Source: an uncultured Prevotella sp.
Lineage (GTDB): Bacteria > Bacteroidota > Bacteroidia > Bacteroidales > Bacteroidaceae
Assembly (NCBI GenBank): GCA_902495455.1
Contig: CABUXJ010000005.1
Coordinates: 1 to 64,000, forward strand
DNA: 64,000 nt
Reading direction: 5' to 3'
Numbering within the stretch: position 1 is the stretch's first letter; each line of letters begins with the position of its first letter. The position numbers were made by a program, and so were the translations under genes. Of the stretch, positions 34,559 through 43,841 are shown piece after piece. The notes beneath the pieces are model-generated. The model had not been told where the DNA came from, searched no databases, and worked only from the letters and a program-made list of their open reading frames with translations.

Positions 34559-37500
34559 ATGAAAAAGACATCAATTCTACCCCATTGTCTGCAAATGGTG
34601 TCACATCAGAAGCAAGGCACGTTCCGTCCAACCATAATGTCAAATTGTGATTATTGTCGCTGCGCCCCCTTGTTATGGCTCATGCTGTTGGCGGTGGTGT
34701 TTTGCTGTCAAACGGCGGTCGGACAGAGGAAATTCCAGTATATCGGAGCAGAGACGGGACTGCCTGACGGCGAGATAACAAGCCTTCTCACCGACCACTG
34801 CGGCACGCTGTGGATCGGCACGAACGCCGGCCTTGCCCGCTATGACGGACATATCGCTACAACCGTCGCCAACAATGCCGTCTCGAATATCTACGAGGAC
34901 GGAGATCACAATCTGTGGATACATTCCGGTGACATGTTCCTCCGCTATCTGCGTCACGAGCATAGGATGGACGGCAATACGGAAGCTTTCTTTTCGTCAG
35001 TCGGTATCGACTCCACGATGAAAAAAGTACTCTTCACGGATAGCAAAGAACGGCTTTGGGTGCTCACCGAACGCCGGCTTTACTGTTACGACTTCAACCG
35101 CAGGAAAGTCCGTGTCGTGACTGCGGCACAAGAGCGGTGGATCAAAGCAGGCCACATATCCATCGCCGAGGACAACCGTTATATCTACCTGCTGGCCAAT
35201 TCCGACGGGATACTGTCGTTGGTTGATAAGGATGGTGGTGCCGTCGGCTCGATAAACATACCGGCGGGACTGGAAAACAGTCGCCCGCGCGTCTTTGTCG
35301 ACAGCCGCGGCATAATTTGGATCTATTCCACGCTCAGCGAGCGGCTTTACCGCCATTCGGCCGGAACGGGCCAATGGACTGCGGTTCCACTGCCGTCCGA
35401 CGGCGTCACTCCGCCGAATGCCATTCATCATATGGCCGATGATGGTAAGGGAAGTCTTTGGATTGCCACCGATCACCGCGGACTCTTTCGCTATGATACG
35501 GTCGCTGAAGCTGTCACGACCCATCTCACGGCCGACAACAACTGTGGCGACTGCGGAGACATAGCCGAGAACAACATCAACACCATACTCATCGACCGTC
35601 ACGGCACACTGTGGCTCGGCCACTATAAGCGCGGCATATCATACAGCAGTTCTGAGTTCAGCATGTTCAACCGGCTGGCAAAAGACTGCGGCGACGTGAC
35701 GTCCATGCTCACCTCACGTGACGGCACACTTTGGATAGGCACTGACGGCACCGGACTCTTCCGCTCAGTCGGGGGAACCATCAGCCGTACACCGTTGCGT
35801 GACATAGTTGTGGCCTCGCTCATGGAGGACCATCGCGGACGTATCTGGGTCGGAACATATAATAGCGGTCTCTACTGTGTCGACGACGGTCAAGTCGTGA
35901 AGTGCTACTCTACGGCTGATGGCAGTTTGCCCACGGATATGTCCTGGAAGATAGCCGAAGACGCGGCTGGACAGATATGGATATGTTCGGCGTTTCATCC
36001 GCTAATGTGCCTCAATCCCGCCACCGGCTGTTACACCTACTGCAAAAATCAAGAAGGCGCCGACGTCTTAGGTCTCTCTATGGCGCAGGACAAGACGGGA
36101 CTGCTCTACGTCGGGACGATCTATGGACTGTGTGTCGTCGACACGAAAAAGAGACGAGCCACCAGTTTATACTCCAACCGTCGCGGCAACCACCGTTTCG
36201 TCGATCAGCAGATGATGGCTCTTTGTTGCGACAGTCGTGGTATTGTCTGGATGGGCCATTACAACGGTCTGGAGGCCTGGGACACCCATACCGACTCGCT
36301 TTGGACTTTTTCTGCAGGAAAGCAGAATATATCCAGCAACCTTGTGAAGAGTATCCGTGAGGACACCAATGGCAATATCTGGGTCAGTACGGCCGGCGGT
36401 ATCTCTCGTATAAGCATTGAGGACCGGAACAAGGGTGACTTTAATGTGCACAACTTCCATCATATCGTCAACGAGAGCAACAACTACTTCAACAGCAATT
36501 CTTCGGCTGTGGCTGCCGACGGCAGAGTCCTTTTCGGCTGTGTCAATGGTTATGTCGCCATCAGTCCGCACACCGCTCAGATTACCGAAACCACTCCTCC
36601 GCAAGTCATGTTTTCTTCCATCACCGTCAGCGGACGATTTCTTGATGAGACGGCCGAAAAGATATGTATTGACTACAGTGACCATGCAATCGAGTTGCGT
36701 CTCATGACTGACAATCCGGCCGGCGCGCCGGCCACCGCCTATGCCTACGTCATAGGCGGTAATAATGATTGGATATGCACCAACAACCCAGTGGTCTCGT
36801 TCGCCTCGCTGGCTCCGGGAACGTATGTCATACGTGTGAAAGCGTGCAACGGTGACGGCCTTTGGAGCAGCGAGCGAAGCCTGACGATAGAGGTCGCACC
36901 GCCGTTTTGGCGCTCACAGTTGATGCTATGTCTCTATGCCGTGATTGTCGTGACCGCCGCTGTATGGTTTTTGGTCATTTCGCGGCGGCGCACGGCCCGC
37001 CGTCTGCACCGTGAGCGCCGTCAGATGGAACAGGATAAAAACATCCGTCTGGCCGAGATGAAGCTGCGGTTCTTCACCAATGTCAGTCACGATCTGCGCA
37101 CGCCGCTCACGCTGATTATCAGCCCGCTGCAGACACTGCTGGGCGAAAAACTGCCGGACAGTATAACACGGCGGCTCCGGATTATGGAGAAAAACGCACG
37201 TTTGCTCCAGGAACAAATCAATACGCTGCTTGACTTCCGACGTCTTGACGTCGGCGCGGAGCGGCTCAGGTTGCAGCCTGGCGACATCGTTGCTTTTGTC
37301 CGTGACGAGAGCGAGCAGTTCTCGTCCTACGCCGCCGACCGCTGCATCAACTTTTCGTTTGAAAGTGATATTTTTTCGCTGCCCGCAAAGTTTGACAGTG
37401 ACAAAATTCATAAGATTATATATAACCTACTCTCAAATGCCTTCAAATATACTCCCGATGGAAAGTCCGTCGCCATCAATCTGAACCGAACGGATGACGG

Positions 37501-38560
37501 TGTGGAACTGAAAGTGGCCGACAGCGGTCCGGGCGTGTCCGACAGCGACAAACAGCTCATCTTCGAACGTTTCTATCAGTCGTCGGCCCACGTTTCCGTC
37601 AACGGAAACCAGTATCTCACGGGAAGTGGTATCGGACTGCATATCGTCAGCGAGTATGTCCGTCTGATGGGAGGAACTGTCGGTGTCGGCGACAGACCGG
37701 GCGGAGGTGCTGTCTTTACCTGCCGCATACCGCTCGACATGACCACAGGTCAGGACTTTGTGGAACCCGTTCATGACGACACGTGCGTGACGCCGGATGC
37801 TTTCACCGTGCTTGTCGTCGATGACAATCAAGACATGTGTGAGTTCATCGGGACGTCACTCGCCGACCGCTATCGCGTGCTCACGGCATCTGACGGAGAG
37901 TCGGCTCTCGGAGTGCTGCGCCGCGAAACGGTGAACATCGTTGTCAGTGACGTGATGATGCCGGTCATGGACGGTCTCGAACTGTGCCGCCGCATCAAGG
38001 GCGACCTGCAGTTGTCACATATACCCGTAATCCTCCTCACGGCCAAGACAGCCGAAGGGTCGGTCATGGAGGGATATGAGGCGGGCGCGGACGACTATCT
38101 GGTCAAGCCGTTCAACGTTGACATGCTCAAGCTGCGCATCAACAAATTCATCGAACTGGCAAAAATGAGCCACCGTCAGTTCCGCCAGAAAATCGACGTG
38201 GCACCAGATGAAATAACTAATACGCCGCTTGATGAGCAATTTCTCAAACGGGCCATCGAGATTGTGGAACGCCACATCAGTGATTCCGACTTCTCAGTGG
38301 AGACACTCGGACAGGAATTGGCCATGAACCGTGTGGCTTTATGGAAGAAACTTCAGGCCATTACCGGTAGGGGACCGGCCGACTTCATACGCTCCATCCG
38401 AGTCAAACGTGGGTTGCGCTTGCTCGATGGCGGCGAAATGAACGTCTCCGAAATCGCTTACGCCGTGGGCTACAACACCGTGAAACGGTTCACGGAGAAT
38501 TTCAAAGCGGAGTTTGGTTTGACTCCGAGCGAGTATAAAAAGCGTAATACCAGGCGTTGA
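34559..38560 (+). CDS. Hybrid two-component system regulator (HTCS) of the polysaccharide locus
   Basis: Senses a glycan fragment in the periplasm and activates the neighbouring locus. In about 1333 residues it has, in order: an N-terminal signal/anchor (LLWLMLLAVVFCCQTAVGQ), two seven-bladed propellers of Reg_prop repeats (LWIGTNAGLARYDG, LWIGTDGTGLFR, IWVGTYNSGLYCV), a Y_Y_Y domain (to about 780) and a transmembrane helix (LMLCLYAVIVVTAAVWFLVIS). The kinase core follows, with His844 in NVSHDLRTPL, then an ATPase domain, a receiver with Asp1131 in SDVMMPVMDG, and an AraC-type HTH from about 1230 to the end (ISEIAYAVGYN-like NVSEIAYAVGYNTVKRFTENFK). All key residues are present. The start could also be ATG 34637, which begins nearer the hydrophobic segment. 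Confidence 0.95.
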   Translation: MKKTSILPHCLQMVSHQKQGTFRPTIMSNCDYCRCAPLLWLMLLAVVFCCQTAVGQRKFQYIGAETGLPDGEITSLLTDHCGTLWIGTNAGLARYDGHIATTVANNAVSNIYEDGDHNLWIHSGDMFLRYLRHEHRMDGNTEAFFSSVGIDSTMKKVLFTDSKERLWVLTERRLYCYDFNRRKVRVVTAAQERWIKAGHISIAEDNRYIYLLANSDGILSLVDKDGGAVGSINIPAGLENSRPRVFVDSRGIIWIYSTLSERLYRHSAGTGQWTAVPLPSDGVTPPNAIHHMADDGKGSLWIATDHRGLFRYDTVAEAVTTHLTADNNCGDCGDIAENNINTILIDRHGTLWLGHYKRGISYSSSEFSMFNRLAKDCGDVTSMLTSRDGTLWIGTDGTGLFRSVGGTISRTPLRDIVVASLMEDHRGRIWVGTYNSGLYCVDDGQVVKCYSTADGSLPTDMSWKIAEDAAGQIWICSAFHPLMCLNPATGCYTYCKNQEGADVLGLSMAQDKTGLLYVGTIYGLCVVDTKKRRATSLYSNRRGNHRFVDQQMMALCCDSRGIVWMGHYNGLEAWDTHTDSLWTFSAGKQNISSNLVKSIREDTNGNIWVSTAGGISRISIEDRNKGDFNVHNFHHIVNESNNYFNSNSSAVAADGRVLFGCVNGYVAISPHTAQITETTPPQVMFSSITVSGRFLDETAEKICIDYSDHAIELRLMTDNPAGAPATAYAYVIGGNNDWICTNNPVVSFASLAPGTYVIRVKACNGDGLWSSERSLTIEVAPPFWRSQLMLCLYAVIVVTAAVWFLVISRRRTARRLHRERRQMEQDKNIRLAEMKLRFFTNVSHDLRTPLTLIISPLQTLLGEKLPDSITRRLRIMEKNARLLQEQINTLLDFRRLDVGAERLRLQPGDIVAFVRDESEQFSSYAADRCINFSFESDIFSLPAKFDSDKIHKIIYNLLSNAFKYTPDGKSVAINLNRTDDGVELKVADSGPGVSDSDKQLIFERFYQSSAHVSVNGNQYLTGSGIGLHIVSEYVRLMGGTVGVGDRPGGGAVFTCRIPLDMTTGQDFVEPVHDDTCVTPDAFTVLVVDDNQDMCEFIGTSLADRYRVLTASDGESALGVLRRETVNIVVSDVMMPVMDGLELCRRIKGDLQLSHIPVILLTAKTAEGSVMEGYEAGADDYLVKPFNVDMLKLRINKFIELAKMSHRQFRQKIDVAPDEITNTPLDEQFLKRAIEIVERHISDSDFSVETLGQELAMNRVALWKKLQAITGRGPADFIRSIRVKRGLRLLDGGEMNVSEIAYAVGYNTVKRFTENFKAEFGLTPSEYKKRNTRR

Positions 38561-38718
38561 ATAAACTTTTTTAGGAATTAAGGAGTAGAATGTAGTTAAG
38601 CCAAATGTCTTTTCCGTCAAAGCAGGACAAAGGACAAAAAGTATTGGTTTAACTTCATTTTGCTCTTTAACTCCCCTTGGAAAGAACGTTTAAACGTCTA
38701 ACTCGCTGAAATACAACG

Positions 38719-38786
38719 ATAACAATACCGAAAGGACGTTTTGTTATTCTGCTGCCGGATAACAAAAATGCCCTTTTTTATAACAA
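38719..38786 (+). promoter_or_regulatory. ATAACAA repeats, candidate HTCS operator
   Basis: The 371-nt gap between the HTCS gene and susC holds three direct ATAACAA copies (38719, 38759, 38780) and one inverted TTGTTAT (38741). The inverted copy and the second direct one form a 9-bp dyad (TTTTGTTAT 38739-38747 with ATAACAAAA 38759-38767). They end 30 nt before the susC -7 box, where an AraC-type activator would be expected to bind. No binding site of this HTCS is known to me; this is inference. Confidence 0.45.
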
Positions 38787-38815
38787 TTTGCCTTATTGTT
38801 TTTGTATTTTCGGAC

Positions 38816-38823
38816 TACTTTTG
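38816..38823 (+). promoter_or_regulatory. -7 promoter box of the PUL operon (susC)
   Basis: TACTTTTG fits TAnnTTTG, giving a leader of about 100 nt before susC. The -33 region is poor, as expected of an activator-dependent promoter. Confidence 0.55.
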
Positions 38824-38931
38824 CATTCGTAATCCTATAACGGATCTTTACCTTAAACCATAAAATCGTTATATCATTTGACGATAGAGAACAAATAACT
38901 AACAATAATTACTAACATAAAAAAACATGAA

Positions 38932-41900
38932 ATGATGAAGCGAAAAAAACTATTTAGGCTGACGGAGAGCATCAGATGTCTCTTCCTCATGCTAATGCTT
39001 GTCATGATTTCCATAGGCGCCGCCGCTCAGAACGGTACGCTGAAAGGAAAGGTGACCGGTGCGTCTGACGGCGAACCGCTGATTGGTGTCAGTGCCGTGG
39101 TCAAGGGAACGACCAAGGGCGGTGTGACTGACTTTGACGGTAACTACACCCTGACCGGACTGAAGCAGGGAGACGTCATCGTCTTCTCCTATATCGGTTA
39201 CCTTAAAAAGGAACAGACCTATACCGGTCAGACCGTGATGAACGTGAAGCTCGACAGCGACAGCAAAACTCTTGAAGACGTCGTTGTCATCGGCTACGGA
39301 ACGATGAAGAAAAAGCTCGTCACCGGAGCCACGATGCAGATCAAGGGCGACGACATCCAGAAGCTCAACACGGTCAATCCGCTGTCAGCCATGCAGGGAC
39401 AGACACCGGGTGTCAACATCGTGTCTACGTCGGGACAGCCCGGCGCGGCCATGAGTGTCACTATCCGCGGTCTCGGTACGGTGGGCAACTCCCAGCCGCT
39501 CTATCTCATCGACGGTATTGCCGGTGACATCACAAACCTCAATCCCGCCGACATCGAGCGCATCGACGTCCTGAAGGATGCCGCTTCGGCCGCTATCTAT
39601 GGTGCACAGGCCGCCAACGGTGTCATCCTCGTCACGACGAAGGGCGGAAAGGAGGGTACGAGTCGTATCTCATACGACGGATATGTCGGCTGGCAAACCG
39701 TGGCCCGCAAGTTCAAGATGCTCAACTCGCACGAGTACATGAACATCATGGATGAGGCACGTCTCAACTCCGGCATGTCACCCGTCGACTGGGCTTCGCT
39801 CGACGCTATACGCGATGCCAACGGAAACATCTATAACACCGACTGGATTGACAACGCCATCGACGACGGTGCGCTGACCACGAGCCACAACATCGCTTTC
39901 ACCGGCGGCTCGAAGACCTCGACATACGTAATTTCCGGCGGCTATACCGGTCAGGACGGCGTTATCGGCGGTTCTGACGTCTCTTATTATAAGAGGTATA
40001 ACTTCCGTGCCAATTCCGAGCACAAGATGTACAACGGACTCATCACCGTCGGCGAGCACGTGAGCTTCGTCTGGAAGGACAGCCGCAATATGGGCACGGG
40101 TAACATCTACAACAACAATCTTCGCTCCGCATTCTCAGCGTCGCCCATCATCCCAGTCTATGGGCCTGACGGCGACTACAACAATACGGCCGGCTCTGAC
40201 TGGAACGTCAACGACGGCAACCCCTACGGAAACATGATGGTCAACCGCTTCAACCGCTCCAAGAGTGGAACGCTTGACGCCAACGCATACATGCAGGTGG
40301 AGCCGTTGAAGAACCTGAAGTTCAAGACCGTGTTCGGCATAAGCTACAATGCTTCTGACTACCGTTCATACACTCCGTCCTATGCCTTCTCTCCGCAGGG
40401 CGGCAACACCGAGGACAATGTGCGTCAGAACAACGGCCACGGCATGTCCATGGTCTGGACCAACACCCTGTCCTACGACTTCACGCTGAAGGGTGGCCAT
40501 GACATCACGGCGCTTGTCGGTTCGGAATGGTCAAGCTACGACGGCAGTCAGACCGAAGGATACAACTCCGGTTTCGTCCCCGGCTTCAAGGACTGGGACC
40601 ACGCCTATCTCGACAACACAAACGGAAAGGCCAACATGTCGGTCAAGGGGCATCCCTACGACCCCGTGCGCAGCATGTCCTACTTCATGCGTCTTGGCTG
40701 GGCGTGGAAAGACCGCTATATGGTCAACGCCACCCTGCGTGCCGACGGCTCGTCAAAGTTCGCTCCGGGCAAGCGCTGGGGCTACTTCCCCTCCGTGTCG
40801 GCCGGATGGACCATCAGTGAGGAGAGCTTCATGAAGAGCACGAAGTCGTGGATGGACTTCCTCAAGGTGCGTGTCAGCTGGGGACAGGTGGGTAACGCCA
40901 ACATAAACTGCTGGCAGTATCTGGCTCCCGTCGTGACGACCAATACCAACTACATCTTCGGTACAAACGGCGGACAGGAAGGCTGGTCAACAGGTTCATA
41001 CCCGAGTCGTCTTGACAACACGGACGTGAAGTGGGAGACATCAGAGCAGTTTAACGTCGGTATCGACGCACGCTTCCTCAACAGCCGCCTCTCGCTGACG
41101 GCCGACTGGTACATCAAGAACACCAAGGACTGGCTCGTTCCGGCTCCGGTGCTGGCCACCGCGGGAACGGCAGGCCCGGTCATCAACGGCGGTGATGTCA
41201 AGAACACCGGTGTCGAGCTCGGACTGACATGGAACGACCATATCGGACGCGACTTCACATACAGCGTCGGTGCCAACTTCGCGTACAACAACAACGAGGT
41301 GGGCAACATCCCGACGGAAGACGGAATCATCCACGGAAACACAAACCAGATATATCAGAACGCCGAGGAGTTCTACCGTGCCGAGAACGGCCACGCCATC
41401 GGTTACTTCTGGGGCTACCGCACGGCCGGAATCTTCCAGAGCAAGCAGGACATCGACAGCTGGATTGCTGCCGGCAACGGTGTGATGCAGGCAAATGTCC
41501 AGCCCGGTGACGTCAAATACGTGGACATCAACCGTGACGGTATGATTGACGACAAGGACAAGGTGGATCTTGGCAACGGTCTTCCCAAATATACTTTCGG
41601 CTTCAACATCATGCTGGGATGGAAGGGCTTCGACCTCGGCATTAACGCCACGGGTGCCGCCGGCTTCAAGATTGCACAGTCTTACCGCGACCCCAATGTC
41701 TCACAGGCAAACTACAGCCGCAGTATTCTCGACCGCTGGACCGGCGAGGGCACGAGCAACAAGATGCCGCGCGTGACATATAATGACGTGGGCAACTGGC
41801 TCTTCTCCGACCTCTATCTGCAGGACGGCGACTATATCCGCCTTCAGAACCTCACGCTGGGCTACGACTTCAAGCGCCTCATCTCGTGGAAGGGCATATC

Positions 41901-42108
41901 CAAGCTGCGTCTCTACGTTCAGGCCCAGAATCTGCTGACGCTGACCAAATATGACGGCATGGACCCCGAAGTGGGCTCGTTCAACGGAACCGACGCCAAC
42001 CACGTCAACGCCGACGGCTCCACGACCCAGACATGGGTGTCGGGAGTGGACATGGGATATTATCCCCATCCGCGCACGTTCATCGTTGGTGTGAACATCG
42101 CTTTTTAA
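38932..42108 (+). CDS. susC: SusC-like TonB-dependent outer-membrane transporter
   Basis: Imports oligosaccharides across the outer membrane with its SusD partner, using TonB energy. The 1058-residue protein has a signal peptide (LMLMLVMISIGAAAQ), an N-terminal carboxypeptidase-regulatory-like domain (GTLKGKVTGASDGEPLIGVSAVVKG...TDFDGNYTL), the TonB box/plug start (LEDVVVIGYGTMKKKLVTGA), a plug domain (LSAMQGQTPGVNIVSTSG, ATIYGAQAANGVILVTTKGG-like), and a C-terminal barrel ending in VGVNIAF with the terminal Phe. First gene of the PUL operon; susD follows 22 nt later. ATG 38935 is an equal alternative start. Confidence 0.95.
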   Translation: MMKRKKLFRLTESIRCLFLMLMLVMISIGAAAQNGTLKGKVTGASDGEPLIGVSAVVKGTTKGGVTDFDGNYTLTGLKQGDVIVFSYIGYLKKEQTYTGQTVMNVKLDSDSKTLEDVVVIGYGTMKKKLVTGATMQIKGDDIQKLNTVNPLSAMQGQTPGVNIVSTSGQPGAAMSVTIRGLGTVGNSQPLYLIDGIAGDITNLNPADIERIDVLKDAASAAIYGAQAANGVILVTTKGGKEGTSRISYDGYVGWQTVARKFKMLNSHEYMNIMDEARLNSGMSPVDWASLDAIRDANGNIYNTDWIDNAIDDGALTTSHNIAFTGGSKTSTYVISGGYTGQDGVIGGSDVSYYKRYNFRANSEHKMYNGLITVGEHVSFVWKDSRNMGTGNIYNNNLRSAFSASPIIPVYGPDGDYNNTAGSDWNVNDGNPYGNMMVNRFNRSKSGTLDANAYMQVEPLKNLKFKTVFGISYNASDYRSYTPSYAFSPQGGNTEDNVRQNNGHGMSMVWTNTLSYDFTLKGGHDITALVGSEWSSYDGSQTEGYNSGFVPGFKDWDHAYLDNTNGKANMSVKGHPYDPVRSMSYFMRLGWAWKDRYMVNATLRADGSSKFAPGKRWGYFPSVSAGWTISEESFMKSTKSWMDFLKVRVSWGQVGNANINCWQYLAPVVTTNTNYIFGTNGGQEGWSTGSYPSRLDNTDVKWETSEQFNVGIDARFLNSRLSLTADWYIKNTKDWLVPAPVLATAGTAGPVINGGDVKNTGVELGLTWNDHIGRDFTYSVGANFAYNNNEVGNIPTEDGIIHGNTNQIYQNAEEFYRAENGHAIGYFWGYRTAGIFQSKQDIDSWIAAGNGVMQANVQPGDVKYVDINRDGMIDDKDKVDLGNGLPKYTFGFNIMLGWKGFDLGINATGAAGFKIAQSYRDPNVSQANYSRSILDRWTGEGTSNKMPRVTYNDVGNWLFSDLYLQDGDYIRLQNLTLGYDFKRLISWKGISKLRLYVQAQNLLTLTKYDGMDPEVGSFNGTDANHVNADGSTTQTWVSGVDMGYYPHPRTFIVGVNIAF

Positions 42109-42130
42109 CCGATAATAAAGACAACATAAT

Positions 42131-43792
42131 ATGAAAACGAAACATATTTTCTTAACGGGCACAATGGCCCTTGCGGCATTTACCGTGACTTCGTGCTCAC
42201 TCGACACAGAGTCGATGACGCAGATGAACGACGAGACCGCCTATCGTAATCTCGAAGCTGTCGAAATGGCTCTCGTGGGATGTTACGACGGATGGCAGCG
42301 CACAATCAGCAGCGAGGAAGTGGGCATCTATATGCTGGCCGAATTTGCCTCGGATCAGGCTCATGCCGGTCTGGGACTGTCGGACGCGAAGAACTATAAC
42401 GCCATCGACCAGTTCGACCTTTCTGTCGCCCCGTCGTACAATAACCTTTTCAATGCCGACTGGACAAACTATTATTCTGCCATATTCCGCTGCAATAAGA
42501 TTATCGTCAACGAGAGCACGACCGACTGGGGCTCTGAGGCTGACAAGGGACGCGTGCTCGGTCAGGCACGTGCGTTGCGTGCAATCCTCTATTTCGACCT
42601 TGCACGCATGTTCGGTGACGTGCCTCTGCTCACCGCCCCGTCACGGGAGAACATCGCCCGCACACCGGCAGCCGAGGTCTACAGACAGATCTTCGAGGAC
42701 CTGAAGTACGCTGCGGCCAACATTCCGGCCAATGCCTTCCCGCTCTCAGCCCGCGAGAGCAACGACGGCCGCATCACGAAGTATGCCGCCGAGGCTCTTC
42801 TTGCACGCGCGTACCTTTATTATACCGGCTACTACGGAACGGAGAATCCCGCCTGTACCAAGCAGGAGGCCATCGACGCGCTCAACGACGTGATTCAGAA
42901 CGGAGGCTACGAACTGGAGCCGCGCTATGCCGACCTGTTCATGCCGGCCTGTACAAAGGACGCTTCGAGCGGCGAGAACTACGGATGGGAGACTACCTAT
43001 AAGGGAAAATACTATAACGGCGGATGGAAGAGCGACATATCGAAGGAGGTCATACTGAACCTCAAGTTCGGTTCGACGTCCGACTATGACGGCAATGCCG
43101 ACGGCAACGTGTTCCAGGTTTATCTCGGTCCGCGCAATGTCTGCGCCACAAGCCAGTGCATCGCCAGCGGATGGGGAGCATGCCCGGTGACGAAGGCTTT
43201 TGTCGACAAGTATAAGAACGACCCCCGTTTCAGCACCTGTGTCTGGAGTTGTGATGAGGCCGGATTCAAGGCTGACGTCAACGATACATACGAGTACACG
43301 GGCTACTACACCCGCAAGTATGCTCCGATGTGCTTTGCCGACGGTACACGTCAGGAGGTGGGCTTCAAACTCGGCATCGCCCACATGAACCTCACCTACT
43401 ATCAGGACTGGACCGTCATGCGCTATGCCGACGTGCTGCTGATGCACTCAGAGCTGACCGGAACGGCCGACGGCCTCAATCAGGTTCACCGCCGCTCATG
43501 TCCGGGCGAGACGCTTTCATACAGCGTTGAGAACATCCGCAACGAGCGCGCCATCGAGTTCGCTTTCGAGGGAATCCGCTACTGGGACATGATGCGCTAT
43601 GAGAAGGACGGCGCATACGCCGGACGTGCCATCGAAGAGTCACAGAACGGTGCCGTCGTGCAGAACGGCGGAGTTGAAGCCACCGTCAAGTTCGACGTCA
43701 ATAACTTCAACGTCAAGAAGGGTCTGATGCAGATTCCCAACACCCAGATCACTCTCTCGGGTGGCGTGCTGACACAGAACGCCGGTTGGTGA
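42131..43792 (+). CDS. susD: SusD-like surface glycan-binding lipoprotein
   Basis: Lids the SusC transporter on the cell surface and binds glycan. The 553-residue lipoprotein has the signal MKTKHIFLTGTMALAAFTVTSC (lipid Cys22), the SusD N-terminal domain with TPR helices (NLFNADWTNYYSAIFRCNKII, QARALRAILYFDLARMFGDVPLLT) and the C-terminal SusD/RagB region (VENIRNERAIEFAFEGIRYWDMMRYEK). It follows susC by 22 nt in the usual order. Aromatic residues for glycan stacking cannot be assigned by eye. Confidence 0.95.
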   Translation: MKTKHIFLTGTMALAAFTVTSCSLDTESMTQMNDETAYRNLEAVEMALVGCYDGWQRTISSEEVGIYMLAEFASDQAHAGLGLSDAKNYNAIDQFDLSVAPSYNNLFNADWTNYYSAIFRCNKIIVNESTTDWGSEADKGRVLGQARALRAILYFDLARMFGDVPLLTAPSRENIARTPAAEVYRQIFEDLKYAAANIPANAFPLSARESNDGRITKYAAEALLARAYLYYTGYYGTENPACTKQEAIDALNDVIQNGGYELEPRYADLFMPACTKDASSGENYGWETTYKGKYYNGGWKSDISKEVILNLKFGSTSDYDGNADGNVFQVYLGPRNVCATSQCIASGWGACPVTKAFVDKYKNDPRFSTCVWSCDEAGFKADVNDTYEYTGYYTRKYAPMCFADGTRQEVGFKLGIAHMNLTYYQDWTVMRYADVLLMHSELTGTADGLNQVHRRSCPGETLSYSVENIRNERAIEFAFEGIRYWDMMRYEKDGAYAGRAIEESQNGAVVQNGGVEATVKFDVNNFNVKKGLMQIPNTQITLSGGVLTQNAGW

Positions 43793-43841
43793 CGGGATGT
43801 TTGAGATATTGGTATTAACAATAAATTAAAATAAGAACAAC

